Shown one piece after another: positions 54,460 through 63,415 of a DNA stretch of 64,000 bases. Source of the DNA: Paraburkholderia aspalathi (GTDB lineage Bacteria > Pseudomonadota > Gammaproteobacteria > Burkholderiales > Burkholderiaceae). The notes under the pieces were generated by a model. It ran no database searches and was not told the origin of the DNA. It saw only the letters and a list, made by a program, of their open reading frames with translations. Location: contig NZ_FPBH01000012.1 in assembly GCF_900116445.1 (NCBI RefSeq), positions 62,001-126,000 of the forward strand. Reading direction: 5' to 3'. The translations under genes were made by a program, and so were the position numbers. Position 1 is the first letter of the stretch, and each line of letters begins with the position of its first letter.

Positions 54460-56424
54460 ATGAGCGCCACAATCAATCAAACAAAACAAGTTGCAGCTCT
54501 GAGCCTGCGAACACCGATCAAAGTCCTCGCGGTGCTGTCGCTATTTATCGCCGGCTTGTCGATCATGCCGTTTGGACCTGCCATGAGCAGCGTCGAGGTC
54601 TGGACATATGCACTAAATGAGGCCGTCGCCAATCATCTCGTTTTTGGGCGAGACGTGATTTTCACGTTTGGTCCGTTTGCCTCGGTCTATACCCAGCTAT
54701 ACCATCCCGCAACCTACCCAATCGCACTCATCGGGAGCGCGATCATTGCGATCGGGTATTGCGCTGGCTTTGCCCTGCTTAGCTTTAACAATAGGCCGCT
54801 ACTGCTCCTGCTGCTTCCGCTGCTAGGCGCCGAATCGTGGGTGCGGGATGCAACGTTGATGACGCCGCCGCTTTTGTTGATGCTCATCGCGTTTCGTATC
54901 AGCTTGCCGCCCGGTAGCATCGCGCGCATCAAGATGACCTCGTCGGCTGCGCTGCTTGTCAGCGCAGTATCCATGTCGATCGGGATCCTGCCACTAATAA
55001 AGGCGAGCTTTTCTGGCCTTGTTGCGGTGGAACTCGCTCTCTCAGTGGGCATGCTTGTCCGCGGGCAGCATCTCAGGATGGCAGTAGCGGTTGTTGTGAT
55101 CACGCTTTTATCAATGGCATCTGGTTGGGTTTGGACCGGCCAACCGCTTGACGCGCTACCGCAATTCTTCCTTGCCCAGGCGCCGATAATCTCGGGATAT
55201 TCCGAGGCAATGTCTATAGAAGGGCACGTATCACAGGCCTATCACTGGCTTATAGCAGCATCTCTCTGTGTTTTGGTTTTCTACTTCTATGTAGTCCGTT
55301 CGCGCGGTTTGTTGGGTGCAATCGCGATTGCGGGCTTTGTTTTCTATCTGTTCGTGTGTTTCAAGTCGGGGTTTGTGCGTCAGGACATGCACCCGCGTAT
55401 CGCGGCAGCGGCGTTTCTTACCGTCGGGTTGTCGCTCGCACCAATGCTGTCGGCCAGACAAGGCATCGTGGTCGCTCTGGTGACGCTGTTCGGATGGGGT
55501 GTGATTGAGCATTCATTGCCAGATTTTCGTCGCGACCTCGTGCTCCAACGAACACATGACGTCTACAGGCCGCTGTTCGACACGCTCGCTAGACGTGTAA
55601 CTGGACTGGACTCCTTCCCCCAGATGTTCGCTGCGACGAAACAGGAGATTCATGATCGGGCGCCGCTCCCCAACATCACGGGAACAGCCGACGTCTATCC
55701 GATGCGAATGGATATTCTGTTTGCGAATGACATTAAATGGGCTCCGCGACCGATCATTCAAAGCTACTCAGCGTACACACCGAAACTTGATCGAATGAAC
55801 GCGGAACATCTGGTCGGTGTCAACGCTCCGCAGAACATCATGTTCACGGTCATCGCCATCGATCATCGGTTACCGTCGATTGAAGATGCGCTCAGTTGGC
55901 GAGAGTTGCTCACCCGCTATTCGATAGTCGACCGGTTTTCCATAACGAACCCGGATCAAAGTTATCTACGCATGGTTCGTAGAAACGCGCCCATCGCGTC
56001 AGAACTGATGCCCTTGAGCGATACGGAAGCGTCGATCAATACCCCAGTTACGGTTCCGCCAAGCAATGGAATCGTGATCGCAAAGATTGACATGCAGCCG
56101 ACACTGCTCGGCCAGATAGCACTCGGCCTTTACAAGCTACCTGAAGTGTTCATCGAATTGACCTTGACCGATGACCGCACTTTCCGGTTTCGCTACATTC
56201 CGTCAATGGGAAAAACAGGCTTCGTCTTGTCGCCACTGGTGAGGTCGAACAATGACTTCCTAGCGATGGCATCAGGCAACGCCGATGCGTTGCGCGTAAA
56301 GCAAATGAAGTTGACGACGTCGACGAACGGTCTTTGGCGCAGGAACATACGCGTCGCCCTCGAGACTCTACGCATTGATCCTCAACCTATTGCAACAAAC
56401 CTGTTTTTGCCGCCGACAATGTAG
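54460..56424 (+). CDS. Large polytopic membrane protein, function unknown
   Basis: A 654-residue protein with about 10-11 membrane helices in the first 370 residues and a soluble C-terminal region of about 280 residues. An early loop has LVFGRDVIFTFGPFASVYTQ and the end is beta-rich (VFIELTLTDDRTFRFRYIPS). I do not recognise the family; the layout suits a GT-C glycosyltransferase or an envelope polysaccharide enzyme. It lies between two mobile-element remnants, and its base composition is lower in G+C than the core genes, suggesting transfer. Confidence 0.7.
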   Translation: MSATINQTKQVAALSLRTPIKVLAVLSLFIAGLSIMPFGPAMSSVEVWTYALNEAVANHLVFGRDVIFTFGPFASVYTQLYHPATYPIALIGSAIIAIGYCAGFALLSFNNRPLLLLLLPLLGAESWVRDATLMTPPLLLMLIAFRISLPPGSIARIKMTSSAALLVSAVSMSIGILPLIKASFSGLVAVELALSVGMLVRGQHLRMAVAVVVITLLSMASGWVWTGQPLDALPQFFLAQAPIISGYSEAMSIEGHVSQAYHWLIAASLCVLVFYFYVVRSRGLLGAIAIAGFVFYLFVCFKSGFVRQDMHPRIAAAAFLTVGLSLAPMLSARQGIVVALVTLFGWGVIEHSLPDFRRDLVLQRTHDVYRPLFDTLARRVTGLDSFPQMFAATKQEIHDRAPLPNITGTADVYPMRMDILFANDIKWAPRPIIQSYSAYTPKLDRMNAEHLVGVNAPQNIMFTVIAIDHRLPSIEDALSWRELLTRYSIVDRFSITNPDQSYLRMVRRNAPIASELMPLSDTEASINTPVTVPPSNGIVIAKIDMQPTLLGQIALGLYKLPEVFIELTLTDDRTFRFRYIPSMGKTGFVLSPLVRSNNDFLAMASGNADALRVKQMKLTTSTNGLWRRNIRVALETLRIDPQPIATNLFLPPTM

Positions 56425-56610
56425 GCCACAACGCTTAGGCCTTCGGCGCCCTTGATCAACGTGGCGGAGGCATAGTCCCGACCTTTGTCTTGGCGGACAA
56501 GTGCACGTCGTGCCCGCATCGCTCATGCTGATGTAATGGATCGTGCTAAATCAACTCCGCTTCGTTGCGCATGCGTCATGCTTCGATAAGGTTTGATGAA
56601 TCAGTCAGGC

Positions 56611-57174
56611 GTAAGCGGCTGGGGAACCCGTCTTGACGGGTTGAGCTAGCCGACGATCACAGCCGGCTGCCAGCGATGCAGATCACGCGAGCCACTCACG
56701 CAGCCAGGCGGCGCATTGTGCTGCCTCGGATGTCGGCCAGCTAATCGTTATCGACTGGTCAGCGCGGCGTACTTCGACGCGGATCTCAGCCCGGCGTACG
56801 TTCCTCGTCTCCAGCGCAACTGGAAGAATGCGGGCGACGCTGGCGAGGGCACCGACACGTCGCCGCGTGCGACCAGAACGCGCTCGTTTACTTCTGTCTG
56901 TTCTACCTGCCGTCGGAGCAGATTCGCGTTCAGCTTGTGGTACAACGCGATGGCCGCAAGCGACACCCTAGGCCCCTGGCAGGTTGCCACCACCCGGGCT
57001 TTGAACTCGACGCTATAGCGACGGCGTCGACGCCGGCCAAGCGGGGCTTCTTCTTCGATAGTGTTCGCGTGTCCACCTATTTTTAGTGGATACGATACTC
57101 CCAAGACCTTCAATGTATGGGTGTCGAACTGTCTTGGATAGGTCATTTAATACGACTCTGCAAGAAGCGCTTAC
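56611..57174 (-). mobile_element. IS66-family element, internally deleted, tnpA remnant only
   Basis: Both ends start inward with GTAAGCG, the IS66 terminal sequence: GTAAGCGGCTGGGGAACCCG on the plus strand at 56611, and GTAAGCGCTTC on the minus strand ending at 57174. Between them is only a broken tnpA; tnpB and tnpC are missing. Eight-base flanks (AGTCAGGC and GATATCTT) do not match, so the target duplication has been lost or the ends come from different events. Confidence 0.6.
56683..57065 (-). pseudogene. IS66 tnpA (accessory protein) pseudogene, frameshifted
   Basis: The N-terminal part reads GRRRRRRYSVEFKARVVATC then VSLAAIALYHKLNANLLRR, diagnostic of IS66 TnpA. Around 56825 the frame shifts by one base; in the new frame the typical C-terminal part continues (AEIRVEVRRADQSITISWP, then QCAAWLREWLA and a stop at 56683). 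No good start codon remains. Confidence 0.75.
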
Positions 57175-57240
57175 GATATCTTGACGGCCAGCAAACAACT
57201 CGATTAAGGTACGTGAATATTCAATAGGTCCCAAAGGGGC

Positions 57241-57260
57241 CGCGGCATGCTATTGCCGCG
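57241..57260 (+). other. Hairpin upstream of the dioxygenase gene
   Basis: CGCGGCA (57241-57247) and TGCCGCG (57254-57260) form a perfect 7-bp stem with a 6-nt loop, 31 nt before the ATG at 57292. No T-tract follows. It may be a regulatory hairpin or leftover terminator. Confidence 0.35.
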
Positions 57261-57291
57261 ATAAATCATCGTATATACCAACAATCGACCA

Positions 57292-58359
57292 ATGAAAATA
57301 CACAGCGATCTATTGCCGGGGGTCCCGTTTATCGAAAGCCCGTTCTTCAACAAAGGAATCGCGACGGCGGGGTTTGATAACGAGACGCGCCGGGTTGCAG
57401 AAGACCTTTACCGAGACGGCTTCGCCATCATCGATTTTCCTGACGAAGAGTTCGACTCAATAGCAGATCAAATCAAACAAGCTCTGGTAGACAAGTACGA
57501 ATGGGAATATTGGCTTTCCGAAGGATACGATGCTGGCGATAGCCTGCGCGTCATCGACGCATGGAAAGATAATGAGAACGTGCGCCGGCTAGCAACGAAT
57601 GCCAAGATCATTTCGCTTCTGAGCAACCTGTTCGGTCGTCAGGCATGGCCGTTTCAGACTCTGAATTTTCCCGTGGGCACGCAGCAGCATTACCACAGTG
57701 ATTCAGTACATTTCAGCTCGGTTCCAGAGCGCTTCATGTGCGGCGTCTGGACCGCTCTTGAAGACATCGATGAAGATGCTGGCCCGCTGATTTACTACCC
57801 GGGGTCGCATAAGTGGCCGATTTATACGAACGAACATCTTGGTGTTTGCTCCGTAGAGACACCTAGCTCGCGGAACCAGCAGACATTTGAGCCGCTTTGG
57901 GAAGCCTTGGTTGAGGAGCATGGCATCAAGCCAAAACTCTTTACCCCTAAGAAGGGACAAAGCCTCATTTGGCTTGCCAACCTCCTTCATGGTGGGCTGA
58001 AGCAATCGGACAAGACCAAAACCCGTTGGTCGCAGGTCACACATTACTATTTCGAGGGTTGCACGTACTACACGCCCCTAAGTTCTGACCCGATGTATGG
58101 CGCCGTCAAGTTTCGGGAACCGATGAACATCCTCACTGGCGAAAGATCCCCGAATAAGTACTGCGGATACGATATTCCGGGCGAATTCGTCGAGTTGGCG
58201 ACTCGCCTCCAACAAATTGATCGTGCCGCTCCGCTCCCTGCGGATTTCGATGCTGCAGAATATCTAGCCGCCAATCCTGACGTCAAGGCCGCTGGCGTTG
58301 ATCCGATTCACCACTATCGTTATTTTGGTGCTAGAGAGGGGCGTGCAATCAAAGCTTGA
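57292..58359 (+). CDS. Phytanoyl-CoA dioxygenase family protein with C-terminal NPDV repeat
   Basis: A 355-residue Fe(II)/2-oxoglutarate dioxygenase. Metal ligands are His135 and Asp137 (QQHYHSDSVHFSS) and His233 (WLANLLHGGL); Arg245 (TRWSQVTHY) fits 2-oxoglutarate binding. The core also has EDAGPLIYYPGSHKWP, typical of the PhyH family. Residues 319-352 are one copy of a motif (FDAAEYLAANPDVKAAG then PIHHYRYFGAREGR) that is known from bacterial glycosyltransferases and surface proteins. In this locus it may hydroxylate a glycan or lipid. It is followed by a terminator. Confidence 0.88.
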   Translation: MKIHSDLLPGVPFIESPFFNKGIATAGFDNETRRVAEDLYRDGFAIIDFPDEEFDSIADQIKQALVDKYEWEYWLSEGYDAGDSLRVIDAWKDNENVRRLATNAKIISLLSNLFGRQAWPFQTLNFPVGTQQHYHSDSVHFSSVPERFMCGVWTALEDIDEDAGPLIYYPGSHKWPIYTNEHLGVCSVETPSSRNQQTFEPLWEALVEEHGIKPKLFTPKKGQSLIWLANLLHGGLKQSDKTKTRWSQVTHYYFEGCTYYTPLSSDPMYGAVKFREPMNILTGERSPNKYCGYDIPGEFVELATRLQQIDRAAPLPADFDAAEYLAANPDVKAAGVDPIHHYRYFGAREGRAIKA

Positions 58360-58366
58360 CGTACCG

Positions 58367-58393
58367 GCCGCCCGAAAGGGCGGCTTTCTGTTT
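58367..58393 (+). terminator. Rho-independent terminator after the dioxygenase gene
   Basis: GCCGCCC (58367-58373), a GAAA tetraloop, GGGCGGC (58378-58384), then TTTCTGTTT. It starts 8 nt after the stop codon. Confidence 0.85.
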
Positions 58394-58530
58394 CAGAGCG
58401 TGAAGTTCAACGACACTATTTTCGCGGCGCACATCCCACCGTCATCAGCACCATCCGATACCGGTACAAGCTGACTGTTCCGGCATGACGACGCCAGAAG
58501 CCTCACGATCCGAATGCCCAAATAACGCGT

Positions 58531-60237
58531 GTGATCCGATATGGCATACTCGCGCGACCATTCCCGGAGAATACGTTGTCGCGCACCCTCTCTATTTGGG
58601 CCTCGCTCCTTGCAGCCCTGATTGTCGCCACGTCCATTTATGGCGGGTATCACTTTTTCTCGCCCATCCCTTATGGGGATCAATGGGACGGAGAACTAGG
58701 ATTCTTCAAGGACCTCACTGAAGGCAACTACGCCGTTTTCTGGGCTCAGCACATGGAGCACCGGATTGTATTTTCGCGCGTGCTCTTCTGGCTGGACATC
58801 GTTCTGTTCGGCGGTCGAAATGTTTTCACCATTGTCGCGAACTACGTCCTGCTCTTCGCCGTGGCTCTTGTGCTATGGCGCGAATACCGATCCGGGCACA
58901 AGGAATCACACCCTCCCCTACTCGTCGTCGGCCTCATCCTCGGGTTCCTGCTGCTCTGGGTTCAAGCCGAAAACATCAAGTGGGGTTTCCAGAGCCAGTG
59001 CATTGCTGTCTATCTGTTCGCGCTGATGGCTTTTGCCCAATTCTCCCGCTCTGATAACCGGCCACTTCGAATCTCGCTGGCGATGCTCTTCTGCGTCGCA
59101 TCCACGCTAAGTATGGGTAATGGCGTTGTTGCCTTCGGCGTCATGGCGATCCAAGGCGTTCTGCAGCGTCGGCCTATCCGCGAATCTCTCATTGTGGCAG
59201 CGGGCGGTGCCTTGTGCGCACTGATCTATTTCCATGGGTACTACAAACCCATTCTGCCTATCGATCCTGCGGCCGCACATATCTCGCTTATCCGGCTCAA
59301 ATTCTTCGCGGCGTTCATGGGGAATCCGACGTTTTTCGCATGGAACACCATCGCCGCGATGATTTCATCCAATGCCATGGATTGGGGTACATGGAGTCTG
59401 AAGATATCTGCCCTGTTCGGCATTGCATCGCTCGCGGTCGCAACAGTTGTCACAGTACGTCTGTTCGCAAAGGCCCAGGTGACCCCATACAGGTCGTTCC
59501 TTATCGCCTCGTACGGGCTTGTTGTTGCCTCTGCGATGGGCGCTTCGAACAGTCGCTGGATGCTCGGACTCGGCGCATCGGTGTCGGGACGTTACACCAC
59601 GCCGGTGGTAATCAGCTTTGCGGTTCTCGCGCTTCTCGTTCTTGATGTCGTGACCACACGTCGTACGCGGCTCCTGGCCTCCGTCGCCCCGCTTGCGCTG
59701 CTAACGTTCACCGCGCTCTACCAATCTCAGGCGTTCGAAGACAATGCCTACCTGTACAAATGGAAGCTCGCGGTACTGGGCCAAAAAATCGGTCTCGATC
59801 ATCCCGAGTATGACGCGACGATCTATCCAGCTTCGATGCACGATTGGTTTGTAGCGAACGCAAATTTCGCCGCCAACTATGAAATCGGACTGTACGGACG
59901 CGGCTGGCTGCGCGACGCCGGAGTCGTGAAATTCGATGCCGCCCGCGTGGATCAAAGCTTCTGTCTAGGGCATCTCGACGCAACGTCCACAGACAAGGGC
60001 GTTATACATGCAAGTGGCTGGGCGACGACTGCCGGCCGTGAGACCTTGCTTATCGTCCTGACCGACGCTGAAGGCAAAACGATTGGATATGGCGTTTCGG
60101 GCGAGCGTAGATTGGACGTTTCCAAGGCGGTCAAAATGGCTTCGCAAGACGCGGGGTGGACCGGATTCGCCAATGCAACTGAAGGGCCCATCTCCGCTTA
60201 CGTCTACCAGCACGGCCGCTTCTGCAAGCTCCCCTAA
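58531..60237 (+). CDS. Polytopic membrane protein with C-terminal soluble domain, function unknown
   Basis: A 568-residue protein with about 10 membrane helices followed by a soluble C-terminal region from about residue 410. The first periplasmic loop contains PIPYGDQWDGELGFFKDL and AQHMEHRIVFSRVLFWLD, with acidic residues placed as in GT-C glycosyltransferases. The C-terminal part (GVIHASGWATTAGRETLLIV) looks beta-sandwich-like. I do not recognise a specific family. The start is GTG 58531; no strong ribosome-binding site was seen. It lies alone after a terminator. Confidence 0.72.
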   Translation: MIRYGILARPFPENTLSRTLSIWASLLAALIVATSIYGGYHFFSPIPYGDQWDGELGFFKDLTEGNYAVFWAQHMEHRIVFSRVLFWLDIVLFGGRNVFTIVANYVLLFAVALVLWREYRSGHKESHPPLLVVGLILGFLLLWVQAENIKWGFQSQCIAVYLFALMAFAQFSRSDNRPLRISLAMLFCVASTLSMGNGVVAFGVMAIQGVLQRRPIRESLIVAAGGALCALIYFHGYYKPILPIDPAAAHISLIRLKFFAAFMGNPTFFAWNTIAAMISSNAMDWGTWSLKISALFGIASLAVATVVTVRLFAKAQVTPYRSFLIASYGLVVASAMGASNSRWMLGLGASVSGRYTTPVVISFAVLALLVLDVVTTRRTRLLASVAPLALLTFTALYQSQAFEDNAYLYKWKLAVLGQKIGLDHPEYDATIYPASMHDWFVANANFAANYEIGLYGRGWLRDAGVVKFDAARVDQSFCLGHLDATSTDKGVIHASGWATTAGRETLLIVLTDAEGKTIGYGVSGERRLDVSKAVKMASQDAGWTGFANATEGPISAYVYQHGRFCKLP

Positions 60238-60667
60238 AATAAAATCCTTCCGGCGATCTCCCCCTCGCCGGGCACCGCGCCATGGTCGCCTTTCTTCACA
60301 TTCGCCCCTTAAGGTGACCTATCGGGAAGATGAGTAAAAGAAATCGCCTTTGTAGCTTCTCGTAGCCTTTGGTAGCTTCTCGTAGCCTTTCGTAGCTTCC
60401 GGCACTATCATGGGCGAGTTAGCGGGCAAAGGCAAAATCGTGGACGAGCCACGCGCCGCTTGACGCCGCAATATCTCTGTACCCAGGGGTTTACCCAAAC
60501 CAGCCACAAACCTGGGTCCCGATGTCACTCACGTCCGTTCACGACACGATTCCGGGTTTATCTAGTTCGCATGCAAATCGAGCGGACATCCAGCAGCGCA
60601 AGTATCAGCTTTAGCCAAGGAAGGTGAACGGCGTCATTTCAGTGCTCACTTCGCGAGGAAATAGTTG
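60238..60667. other. Intergenic region with repeats and hairpins
   Basis: About 430 nt without a gene. It holds an inverted repeat CCGGCGA/TCGCCGG (60250-60256, 60265-60271), the 10-bp repeat array at 60351-60400, and an inverted repeat ACCCAGG/CCTGGGT (60481-60487, 60511-60517). Confidence 0.6.
60351..60400. repeat. Five tandem 10-bp repeats
   Basis: Five contiguous decamers follow NGTAGCYTYY: TGTAGCTTCT, CGTAGCCTTT, GGTAGCTTCT, CGTAGCCTTT, CGTAGCTTCC. Units 1 and 3, and 2 and 4, are nearly or fully identical, giving a 20-bp higher period. The period equals about one helical turn. Confidence 0.9.
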
Positions 60668-61681
60668 ATGAATCGCAAGCAGAAATTGCTCGACGGCCTG
60701 AATCTGAAACAACTGACTGGTATTGAGATCGGGCCTCTATTTCGTCCTGTAGTGACGAAATCAGAGGGCGATGTCATCTACATCGATCATGCCGATACCG
60801 AATCTTTAAGGAATAAGTATCGGACCAATTCCGCAGTCGACATCGACGCGATTGTTGAGATCGATGCCGTATGGGGCGCTCAAACACTGCGTGAATGTCT
60901 GAAGAATAGGACCGTAGACTACGTCATAGCGTCTCACGTAATCGAACACGTCCCCGATCTGATCACATGGCTGGAGGAACTACACTCCATTTTGAATTGG
61001 CAGGGAGAATTGAGACTTGTCGTCCCCGATAAGCGTTTTACTTTTGATCTCATCCGCCGCGAAACGGAGCTATGTGACGTTCTAAGCGCCTACATTGCGC
61101 ATGCCCGTGTACCGCAACCCATATGCATTCTTGACCATCTGCTGAACGTCTCCCACGTCGATCCCAAACGCGCCTGGGATGCCGAATTGAACGCAGAATC
61201 GGTCGAGCGTTGCCATTCATTTGCCGACGCAATTCCACCTGCAACCGATTCGTTCCAAAACGGCACATACCACGACGTGCACTGTTGGACGTTCACACCC
61301 CGCTCATTTGCGAGCCTGTTTGAAAGTCTGGCGCGCGCCGGACTCGTTCACTTCGCCTGTGATAACTTTTTCGACACAGAGCGCTATGAAATCGAATTCT
61401 TCGTCGCGCTAAAAGCTTCGGACGATCAACAGCAGATCGTCAACAGCTGGGCCGCCATGAAGAGTGCGACGACGACTTCCGTGCCGCACATTGCTGCCTC
61501 GAATAGCAAGTCGCTCGCAGATCTACTCGAGCTTGAGCGGTCACGCAATCTCGCGCTCTCAAGAAAATTGGAGGCGGCACACCGGACGATCCAGGACCTC
61601 AGAGAGTCGACTTCGTGGAGAGTCACTGGACCGCTGCGGTCGTTGGGTTCAACGTTGCGCCGAAAGAGACAAAGGGCGTAA
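60668..61681 (+). CDS. SAM-dependent methyltransferase with C-terminal coiled-coil tail
   Basis: A 337-residue protein. It opens with GIEIGPLFRPVVTKSEGDVI and has DYVIASHVIEHVPDLITWLE and GELRLVVPDKRFTFD, the layout of polysaccharide-locus methyltransferases. Residues 285-337 form a helical tail that ends DLRESTSWRVTGPLRSLG, a tail found on many O-chain glycosyltransferases and methyltransferases. The start ATG 60668 has GAGGAA upstream; a TTG at 60665 is less likely. It may cap or methylate the polysaccharide. Confidence 0.85.
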   Translation: MNRKQKLLDGLNLKQLTGIEIGPLFRPVVTKSEGDVIYIDHADTESLRNKYRTNSAVDIDAIVEIDAVWGAQTLRECLKNRTVDYVIASHVIEHVPDLITWLEELHSILNWQGELRLVVPDKRFTFDLIRRETELCDVLSAYIAHARVPQPICILDHLLNVSHVDPKRAWDAELNAESVERCHSFADAIPPATDSFQNGTYHDVHCWTFTPRSFASLFESLARAGLVHFACDNFFDTERYEIEFFVALKASDDQQQIVNSWAAMKSATTTSVPHIAASNSKSLADLLELERSRNLALSRKLEAAHRTIQDLRESTSWRVTGPLRSLGSTLRRKRQRA

Positions 61682-61692
61682 CCGATGCAGCC

Positions 61693-62121
61693 CTAGTGTG
61701 ATCGGAACGACAGCTTTTTGTGCCCAATATAGCTAGTAAATACGGGCACGATCACACCCACGAGGTGAGCGATTTCCTTCTTGTGCCACACAACTCCGAG
61801 CCACGGCAAGACATGAAAAGCCAACACCACGCTCACCACCCACGTCTGCAGCACGGCGACGAGATTCACCAACGTAAAAAACATCGCAGACCGCGATGTG
61901 GAGTGAACGCTCTCCGTAAAGACGAATAGCTTCGTCAGAATGAAGGCGGTGATCATGCCTGCGATATACGCAAGTACGATCGCCGCCGTAAACGGCATCC
62001 AGTTATTGAAGATGATCCGGCTACCGAAATTCACTCCGGCCGCAACCCCGCCAGCCAGAAGGAATTTGAGGAAACGGGGCGACACCAGTCGCCCCTTCGC
62101 GGTCCCTGCGGGCATCGTCAC
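61693..62121 (-). CDS. GtrA-family membrane protein
   Basis: A 142-residue protein with four membrane helices (FLKFLLAGGVAAGVNFGSRI; LAYIAGMITAFILTKLFVF). This is the GtrA fold, which is thought to flip undecaprenyl-linked sugars for O-antigen or teichoic acid modification. Its start overlaps the stop of the oxidoreductase gene by 4 nt. No separate GtrB gene is seen in the window. Confidence 0.88.
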   Translation of the reverse strand: MTMPAGTAKGRLVSPRFLKFLLAGGVAAGVNFGSRIIFNNWMPFTAAIVLAYIAGMITAFILTKLFVFTESVHSTSRSAMFFTLVNLVAVLQTWVVSVVLAFHVLPWLGVVWHKKEIAHLVGVIVPVFTSYIGHKKLSFRSH

Positions 62122-63401
62122 AGCATCCTCGCCATCTTTCGCGCCAGACCGATACTTTCAGAAATGCCTCGATCTTCCGGGTAGTAATAAGACGTATCGG
62201 CCACCAGAAGCCCCTTCACCGGAAGCTGGATCGGCGGAAGACGGTCAAGGAAGCCCGGCTCGCAAATCGGCTGCGCGTAGCGATAACGACTCGCGCGTAC
62301 ATCGATGAAATCGTCGCTGGTCAAAGCCGGATTGATTTTCATCAGATAGCGTTTCACCTTGTCGATGAAAACACTGTCCGCTTCCTGGTATTTCGCATGC
62401 TCGCCTGGCACGTAAAACGGGACGTACACAATGTGCTCACCGAGCGGGCGGAGATTGGTGTACTCAACGAGGCCAGGAATATCCATATCCGGATCGTTGA
62501 CGTTCAGCCAGAAGTTCTTCGTCACCGCCTTCTTCAGCTTGGCGATCACACAAACCACCGCCACGTTCTTCACGCTCTGGAACGCGGTCGAAATGTCAGC
62601 GGGCAAATCCGGAATGACGCGCGGGACATACGGCAACGGAATCGTGCTGATAACCTTATCGAAGGGCAGCACTTCCCCGTTGACCTGCACGCCCTTGACG
62701 GCGCCGTCCTCGATCACAACTTTCTGTGCCGGCGAACCCAAACGGAATTCACCACCGTTAGCTTCGATGTAACGGCGCATGCCCTCGAGCAACGTATCCG
62801 AGCCGCCCTCGAGATAGCCAAGCTTCTCGCGGAACAAGTCGTAGCGCGACCGGCCGATACGGCGGATGCGACTCCAGATCCACGCAGCCGACAAGTTGTA
62901 CGCATAGTCGTAGAACTTGTAGTCGAACAGCCGGCGCCACAATACTTCCCACGCCTCTTCACCAATCCAGCGGCGAATCCAACCGGACGCTTCAACGTGG
63001 TCGAGCGGACGCCAGTCGTCGCGCTTGGTGGACAGGAACGCGTGCAGGCCGTAGCGAATCTTCGCCGTCAGACTCAGCCCTTTGAACTTGAGCAACGCGA
63101 TCGGGTTTCCCCAAGCCTGCACATGTCCCTGGTAGTAGTAGCCCATCTTGGTCTCGACCCACTTCAGTTGGTCCTCGATACCAAGTTCACGCAGCACTTC
63201 AAAGAACGCGTGATCGGAGATCGCGTGGAAGTGGTAATAGCGCTCGATCGACAACCCACCGAAATCGAAGCACGCGGCCATGCCGCCTACGCGGTCGTCT
63301 GCTTCGAATATAACGGGCTTGCGCCCGTCTTTAACCAACTGGTAGGCGACCCCAAGGCCCATGGGGCCCGCGCCCAACACCGCGATCTTTTCGTCTGTCA
63401 T
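62118..63401 (-). CDS. FAD-dependent NAD(P)-binding oxidoreductase (amine oxidase/UDP-galactopyranose mutase-like)
   Basis: A 427-residue flavoprotein. The dinucleotide motif is IAVLGAGPMGLGVAYQL, followed by IFEADDRVGGMAACFDFGGL. GGSDTLLEGMRRYIEANGGE and a C-terminal ESIGLARKMARML complete the fold. It resembles the protoporphyrinogen-oxidase/UGM-like oxidoreductases that often lie beside GtrA in sugar loci; the substrate is unknown. The start ATG 63401 has AGGA upstream; a GTG one codon earlier is possible. It lies 14 nt after the epimerase gene. Confidence 0.85.
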   Translation of the reverse strand: MTDEKIAVLGAGPMGLGVAYQLVKDGRKPVIFEADDRVGGMAACFDFGGLSIERYYHFHAISDHAFFEVLRELGIEDQLKWVETKMGYYYQGHVQAWGNPIALLKFKGLSLTAKIRYGLHAFLSTKRDDWRPLDHVEASGWIRRWIGEEAWEVLWRRLFDYKFYDYAYNLSAAWIWSRIRRIGRSRYDLFREKLGYLEGGSDTLLEGMRRYIEANGGEFRLGSPAQKVVIEDGAVKGVQVNGEVLPFDKVISTIPLPYVPRVIPDLPADISTAFQSVKNVAVVCVIAKLKKAVTKNFWLNVNDPDMDIPGLVEYTNLRPLGEHIVYVPFYVPGEHAKYQEADSVFIDKVKRYLMKINPALTSDDFIDVRASRYRYAQPICEPGFLDRLPPIQLPVKGLLVADTSYYYPEDRGISESIGLARKMARML

Positions 63402-63415
63402 CACTATTTCCTACT

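Larger units (their letters stand above)
56425..57291. other. Gene-poor stretch with an IS66 remnant
   Basis: About 870 nt without an intact gene. 56611-57174 is a deleted IS66-type element (see separate entries). 56425-56610 holds nothing recognisable. CGCGGCA/TGCCGCG (57241-57247, 57254-57260) forms a hairpin just before the dioxygenase gene. Confidence 0.6.

Noticed and set aside
60319..60528. 69-codon minus-strand frame across the 10-bp repeats
   Set aside because: It consists partly of translated repeats (KATRSYK type) and has no start support.
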